A DNA stretch of 64,000 bases, taken from Petrosia ficiformis (taxonomy: Eukaryota; Porifera; Demospongiae; Haplosclerida; Petrosiidae). Every line of letters begins with the position of its first letter. Position 1 is the first letter of the stretch. The notes under the pieces were generated by a model. That model searched no databases and was not told where the DNA came from. It was given only the letters and a program-made list of their open reading frames with translations. This document shows, in pieces, positions 58,930 to 64,000 of this stretch. The translations under genes and the position numbers were made by a program. The DNA lies in the NCBI GenBank assembly GCA_947044365.1, contig OX345640.1, positions 4,018,001 through 4,082,000 on the forward strand, written 5' to 3'.

Positions 58930-59180
58930 TGCTTATTTTCTAAGGCATGGTGGCTCATTGTCATTTTTCTAAGCCATTGTGGCTGCTTTATTATTTTTAA
59001 GCTCTTTGTGGCTGTGTTTTATGAATTTTTTAAGCCACGGTGGCTGATTGTTATTTTTCTAAACCATTGTGGCTGATTGTTATTGTTATTTTTCTAAGCC
59101 AGAGTGGCCACTTTAATATTTTCTAAGCCCTGTGTGGCTGTGTTTTATGAATTTTATAAGCCATTGTGGCTGCTTGTTTG
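58930..59180. repeat. GCCAYNGTGGCT short repeats
   Basis: Six or so units of about 40 bp with TTTTCTAAGCCATTGTGGCT. The same phrase, inverted, is at 23765-23860. Confidence 0.8.
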
Positions 59181-60485
59181 TTTGTCGTTTTAGTATGTTA
59201 ATTGTTTCTACGTCTTTTGCTAGCATGCTAGGCACATGTATTTTCATGTACATGTACATGTACATGTACATGTATGCATGAAAGAAAGAGATATTGAATT
59301 ACAAAGAGTTATAACTTGTATGTAAATGTACTTCAAGTGGTTTTATATTACCACATCTAAAGAAATTAAAATTCCTCATCAGAAATCATAAAAATACATA
59401 GAATTACACTTAAGTTAAGTTGACGAAACATATTGAACACCTCATCACAAAGTAGCAAGTCATGGATCATGCTTCATGCATTATCACATGAATAATTAGA
59501 ATACATATACCCTACATGTCAGTCGCTCTGTAAATAATGGCATATATTCGATCCATTTTTGTACAATATATAATCATTATTTTTGTTTGACAATTATAAT
59601 GTTTGAATACGTTAAGGTTTCTATTTGAGAAACTTTGGTTTTTTTCTGAACTAGTTTCAACACCTCCCTGAATGCCAATGACATCATATAATTATGTTTC
59701 ACCAGCAACTAATCAGTTGCTTACAATAGCTATGCACATTTTTGTACATACAGTAATGTCAAAGGAAATTCAATTATGCCTAATAAAGTTATAATTAATT
59801 ACTGCATGTGACTCTATAATGACATGTACATTATTATATATGGACTATATACTTATAATGATATATATAATATATATATACATGTATACAAGTATTATAA
59901 TTTTATACATACATGTGTAGATCTTCATCTGATATTATATCTACCTTCTCTTATTCTTTCAATGAAAACAAACAGTTCTTTATGATTTTGGGCGTTGAAT
60001 AATATTTACATGTAAATTACATGTAATTTATTAATACAATATCAGCAAGATTAAAAACTTTCTAATACTTACAATAATGACTGATAACTATCTAATCATC
60101 GCATAGATATAAAATACATGTCAGTAAATGACTTTACATACTATGATGGGAAATACACTTTAATAAGGTGATAGTCAACTGCATTTCTAACTAGTATTAT
60201 AGTACTACTTTATATCACAGTAATGTGTGAATTCCCTTTACATTTGTATGTGATAGCACAGTACTAAAGTGTATAAATATATTGTGTAGTTCATTCAAAG
60301 CACAGCGTACTTCGCTCACAATGTACATTGACTGTAGTCAATGTAAGTACAGTGATAGTATATAAACAAGAAGATTGGTCTCTGTGTGGTATGTACATGT
60401 ATGATATTCTGTTAATGCTTCAGCCACAATTAATTAAATGTATGTTACTACAGTAAGCAGTATACATGGATAGGGTCTTTATCAG
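59181..60485. other. AT-rich region, no gene seen
   Basis: Contains TACATG runs (59245-59275) and a short palindrome at 60320-60345 (GTACATTGACT / AGTCAATGTA). No coding frame or splice-site pattern supported. Confidence 0.5.
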
Positions 60486-60672
60486 GTACATTATAGAATG
60501 TACTTAACTTCTAATAAACATATGTACATTATAGAATGTACTTAACTTCTAATAAACATATGTACATTATAGAATGTACTTAACTTCTAATAAACATATG
60601 TACATTATAGAATGTACTTAACTACTAATAAACATATGTACATTATAGAATGTACTTAACTTCTAATAAACA
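60486..60672. repeat. 38-bp minisatellite, 5 copies
   Basis: Unit GTACATTATAGAATGTACTT then AACTTCTAATAAACATAT, nearly perfect. Confidence 0.95.
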
Positions 60673-61016
60673 CATATATATATTTCAGTTGAAAGGCTTA
60701 TCATAATGTGTCATGAGTACGAAGTGTAAACACAAAGTAACACCATGTTAATTGGTTGTTCAAAAGAGAGCAAAACTCAACTTTTAAAGTAGCACTGTGT
60801 ATTGTGAACAGTCATCCTTGTAAACACTTCTAATCATCAGATTGCTGATAGCAGGAACTAGTTGATTTCATTATTATTATAATTACATCCTGTAACTATG
60901 ACAACGATAGGGTAGTTATGGACAACACTGTAAACATGCAAGATAACTGTCCAAACCACAACAAAGTAAATGAGTATATGAACTGAATGTACTGAGACAA
61001 TACATACAGTTGTTAC

Positions 61017-61135
<119 letters not shown>

Positions 61136-61479
61136 ACATTCCACATTCCACATATTATTATCTATTGGGTCAACTTGTCTAAATACATGAATACAGAAAA
61201 CTTATAAAGAATTGAATCCATCATTACCATACATATTTCACATAACTTTAAATATCAACAGAGATGAATTTATATCATAGCCAGGCAATATTGTGGCTCC
61301 AATTAGTATTTGAAACCTTACATTAAATAGTTTGGGTAAGTTCCAAATAGCAATGGATTCATAATGATGATCAAGCAATTCCCACTAACAACACAAGTGT
61401 CATTACATGTACACACATATGTATGTGGGATAATATCTATAAATTGGAAAGACAATTTATATATCTATATTCTAATGCG

Positions 61480-62890
61480 GTTTCTGATTCTCCCATTTCG
61501 TGGGTATTACCTGAAATCTAGCTAATATGATAAATATATTCCAGTATAATCTTTATACTATCTATATTACAAACATGCTTCCCACGATGCTGTTTCCTCA
61601 AATGTGATACAATTTATTCCTGGTATTAATGCTGACAAAACTGTCCCCAAACTAGTATAATCTACATTACAAACATGCTTCCTACGATCCTGTTTCCTCA
61701 AATTTAATTAGATTTGATACAATGTATTCCTGGTAATGCTGACAAAACATTCCCCAAACTACTACATATATATTATCTACATTACAAACATGCGTCCTAT
61801 GATGCTGTTTCCTCAAATTTAACTAGATTTGATACAATGTATTCCTTGGTAATGCTAACAAGACGGTCCCCAAACTAGTATAATCTCTATATTATCTACA
61901 TTATAAATGCACTTCCTACAATGATAATATTTCTGACTCAAACAGTTTTGTGAGCATTACGTGGAATAATTTGTAATTGTAATGTAACAAAATATATATT
62001 CCCAAAACTAGTATAATGTACATACTATCTACAATACAAACATGCTTCCTACAATGCTATTTGACTCAGACAGTTTTGTGAGGAATAATGTGTATCAAAC
62101 GTATATATTCCAAAAACTAGTATAATGTACATACTATCTACAATGCTATTTGACTCAGACAGTTTTGTGAGGAATAATGAGTATCAAATGTGTATCAAAT
62201 GTATGTATTCCAAAACTAGTATAATGTACATACTATCTACAATACAAATAGGACTCCTACAATTCTATTAGACTCGAACAGTTTTGTGAGGAATAATGTG
62301 TATTACCGGGAATTATGAATTCAATTATAATATCACAAGATATAGCCACAATATATTATCTACATGTATATTACAAATATGCTTCCTACGATGATTTCTG
62401 ATTCTCACTATTTCCTCAACATTACCAGGAATATATCAAATCTAATTAATTATAATAAATATCGCCACAAAACTATACTATCTATATTAAAACGTGCTCG
62501 TACGATAGTATTTCTGCATGACTCAGAGAGTTTTGTGAGTATTACCAGGAATAATTTGTATCAAATTTAATTATAATAATTATTACAAGCCACAAAATTA
62601 ATATAATATATATATATATATACTATCTATATTACAAACATATGCTTCCTATGATGTTGTATCTGATTCTCACTGTTTCATCAACATTCAACATTACCAG
62701 GAATCTAATTATTATAACAATTATCCCAAAATATAGTCACAAAACTATATTAAAACGTGCTTACTACAATACTCCTGTTTCATCAGCATTACTCATGAAT
62801 ATATCATAAAATATTGCCACGAAACTAGTAAGTATAATCTATTTACTATCTACAATACAAATACGTTTCCTATGAATCTAATATCCCAAA
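61480..62890. repeat. Diverged tandem array, ~100-140-bp units
   Basis: Repeated phrases AACTAGTATAATGTACATAC, ACAAACATGCTTCCTACRAT, GACTCAGACAGTTTTGTGAG and TACCAGGAATA. About eleven units, each diverged. No coding content. Confidence 0.8.
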
Positions 62891-63196
62891 ATATATAGTC
62901 ATAAACATGACATAAGTGTGAGATCACTACTTCAATTGAAGACATTTGTGATATAATTAATTAAACATTCTCACTAACATATATTATATATAAGGTCTCG
63001 TTTGAACTGCCAAAATTCTTAGAAATGTTGTTAATATATAGATACACACAAATAGACAAAACAATAACTAAACCCTTCTGTCTGATCTACATGTATGTGG
63101 GTAAGGGTAAGGACAGATAAGATGGTGATAAGACAACAGCTAGATCTGGTAACGAGGTCTCCTGATTGGATAATTATAATATATTTCATATATAAT

Positions 63197-63236
<40 letters not shown>

Positions 63237-64000
63237 TGATGGTGAAATCATCACTTTGATGTGGTGAGTTCTATATATTGTACGTATATAGACCTTCCAT
63301 GTGCACACTATGCAGGAGATGTCGCCATCATACAATATATTGTATATAGATATATAATTATATATATAATATATATATTATAACAGTTTGGTCATATATA
63401 CAACTAAATTTAGCAACACTCAAGCAGTACATTTAGAAATTAAATTGAGAGTTGGGTAAAATCAGTCATACTCTTTAATTTATAAATGTACATGCATGTA
63501 TACAGATGATTTCATTTAGAGGGGTTAAGGGGCTAGGTTGCCAATGTTTTTGTTAAGTGGTACTATAAACCTGCTAAATTACTGCTAAATATAGGTGTTA
63601 ATTCCTGTCAGATATCTCCCAAGTGCCTTATTAGCATTAGTAATGTGAATTATGTGATCCGAAATGCACCTGAAGCAATAAGACATGCAAGCAGACAGGC
63701 AGGAAGACAGACAAACAGGCAGGCAGCAGGCAGACAGGCCGGCAGGCAGACAGGCAGGAAGGCAAGCAGACAGGCCGGCAGGCAGACAGGCAGGAAGGCA
63801 GACTGGTAGGCAGGCAGGCAGTAAGTCAGGCAGACAGACAGTCAGTCCCACAGTCAGCACATTAATCTTCCTCCTCCCCTTGACATAAATGATGGGATAT
63901 ATTATATACATGTGTATATATACTGGTTATTCTGATTACATTAATACTGAAATTGTACCTATTAAAAGATAAGGTTTCAGACACAGTAATCAGTTATGAA
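62891..64000. other. Right edge: AT-rich region with microsatellites
   Basis: (TA)n at 63199-63232, an inverted pair of TATATTGTACGTATATAG-like stretches at 63270-63350, and a GGCAGGCAGACAGGCAGGAA run at 63680-63835. No gene supported. Confidence 0.6.

Noticed and set aside
63585..63911. Cys-Leu-Pro-Ala repeat ORF resembling a Cys-rich secreted protein
   Set aside because: Due to a GGCAGGCAGACA tandem run; no signal peptide or stable Cys spacing.

Overview
The window looks like nuclear DNA of an early-branching animal, most probably a demosponge of the Amphimedon type. This is inference. The evidence is AT-rich sequence, many short GT-AG introns, an animal-type RGS-RBD-RBD-GoLoco protein, near full-length MAEA and GPR157 relatives, and heavy loads of mini- and microsatellites and short inverted-repeat elements. 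All gene models below were assembled by hand from splice signals and reading-frame continuity. The complete ones close exactly in frame.

Left third (1-20.4 kb): a carbohydrate-related cluster. Two tandem amidohydrolase-2 (lactonase-like) genes lie on the minus strand. Copy A runs off the left edge and copy B is complete. Copy B is head-to-head, across 275 bp, with an 18-exon plus-strand gene for a secreted ricin-lectin plus GH3 beta-xylosidase-like protein of 870 aa. A stray copy of one GH3 exon sits in an intron of copy B on the opposite strand. Intron 10 of the GH3 gene begins with a ~51-bp minisatellite whose unit contains the splice donor itself.

Middle (20.4-33.6 kb): a GPR157-like 7TM receptor gene (minus, 3 exons, 380 aa) is divergently paired, 124 bp apart, with MAEA (plus, 8 exons, 394 aa), a subunit of the CTLH/GID ubiquitin ligase.

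33.6-44.5 kb: a repeat domain. It holds a broken copy of the GGCT gene, a 12-bp satellite, a ~2.95-kb AT-rich duplication containing a long RNA-type hairpin and spliced-looking non-coding segments, then a second 12-bp satellite array with an 816-bp higher-order period. It ends at the intact GGCT gene (minus, 171 aa).

45.3-64 kb: an RGS12/RGS14-type gene on the minus strand. Ten exons are resolved (710 codons) and the 5' end is not. It covers RGS, two Ras-binding domains, GoLoco and a long Ser/Pro-rich tail. Its introns and upstream flank are packed with tandem repeats. One further candidate exon is at 58.5 kb. The last 8 kb hold no other gene that I can support.
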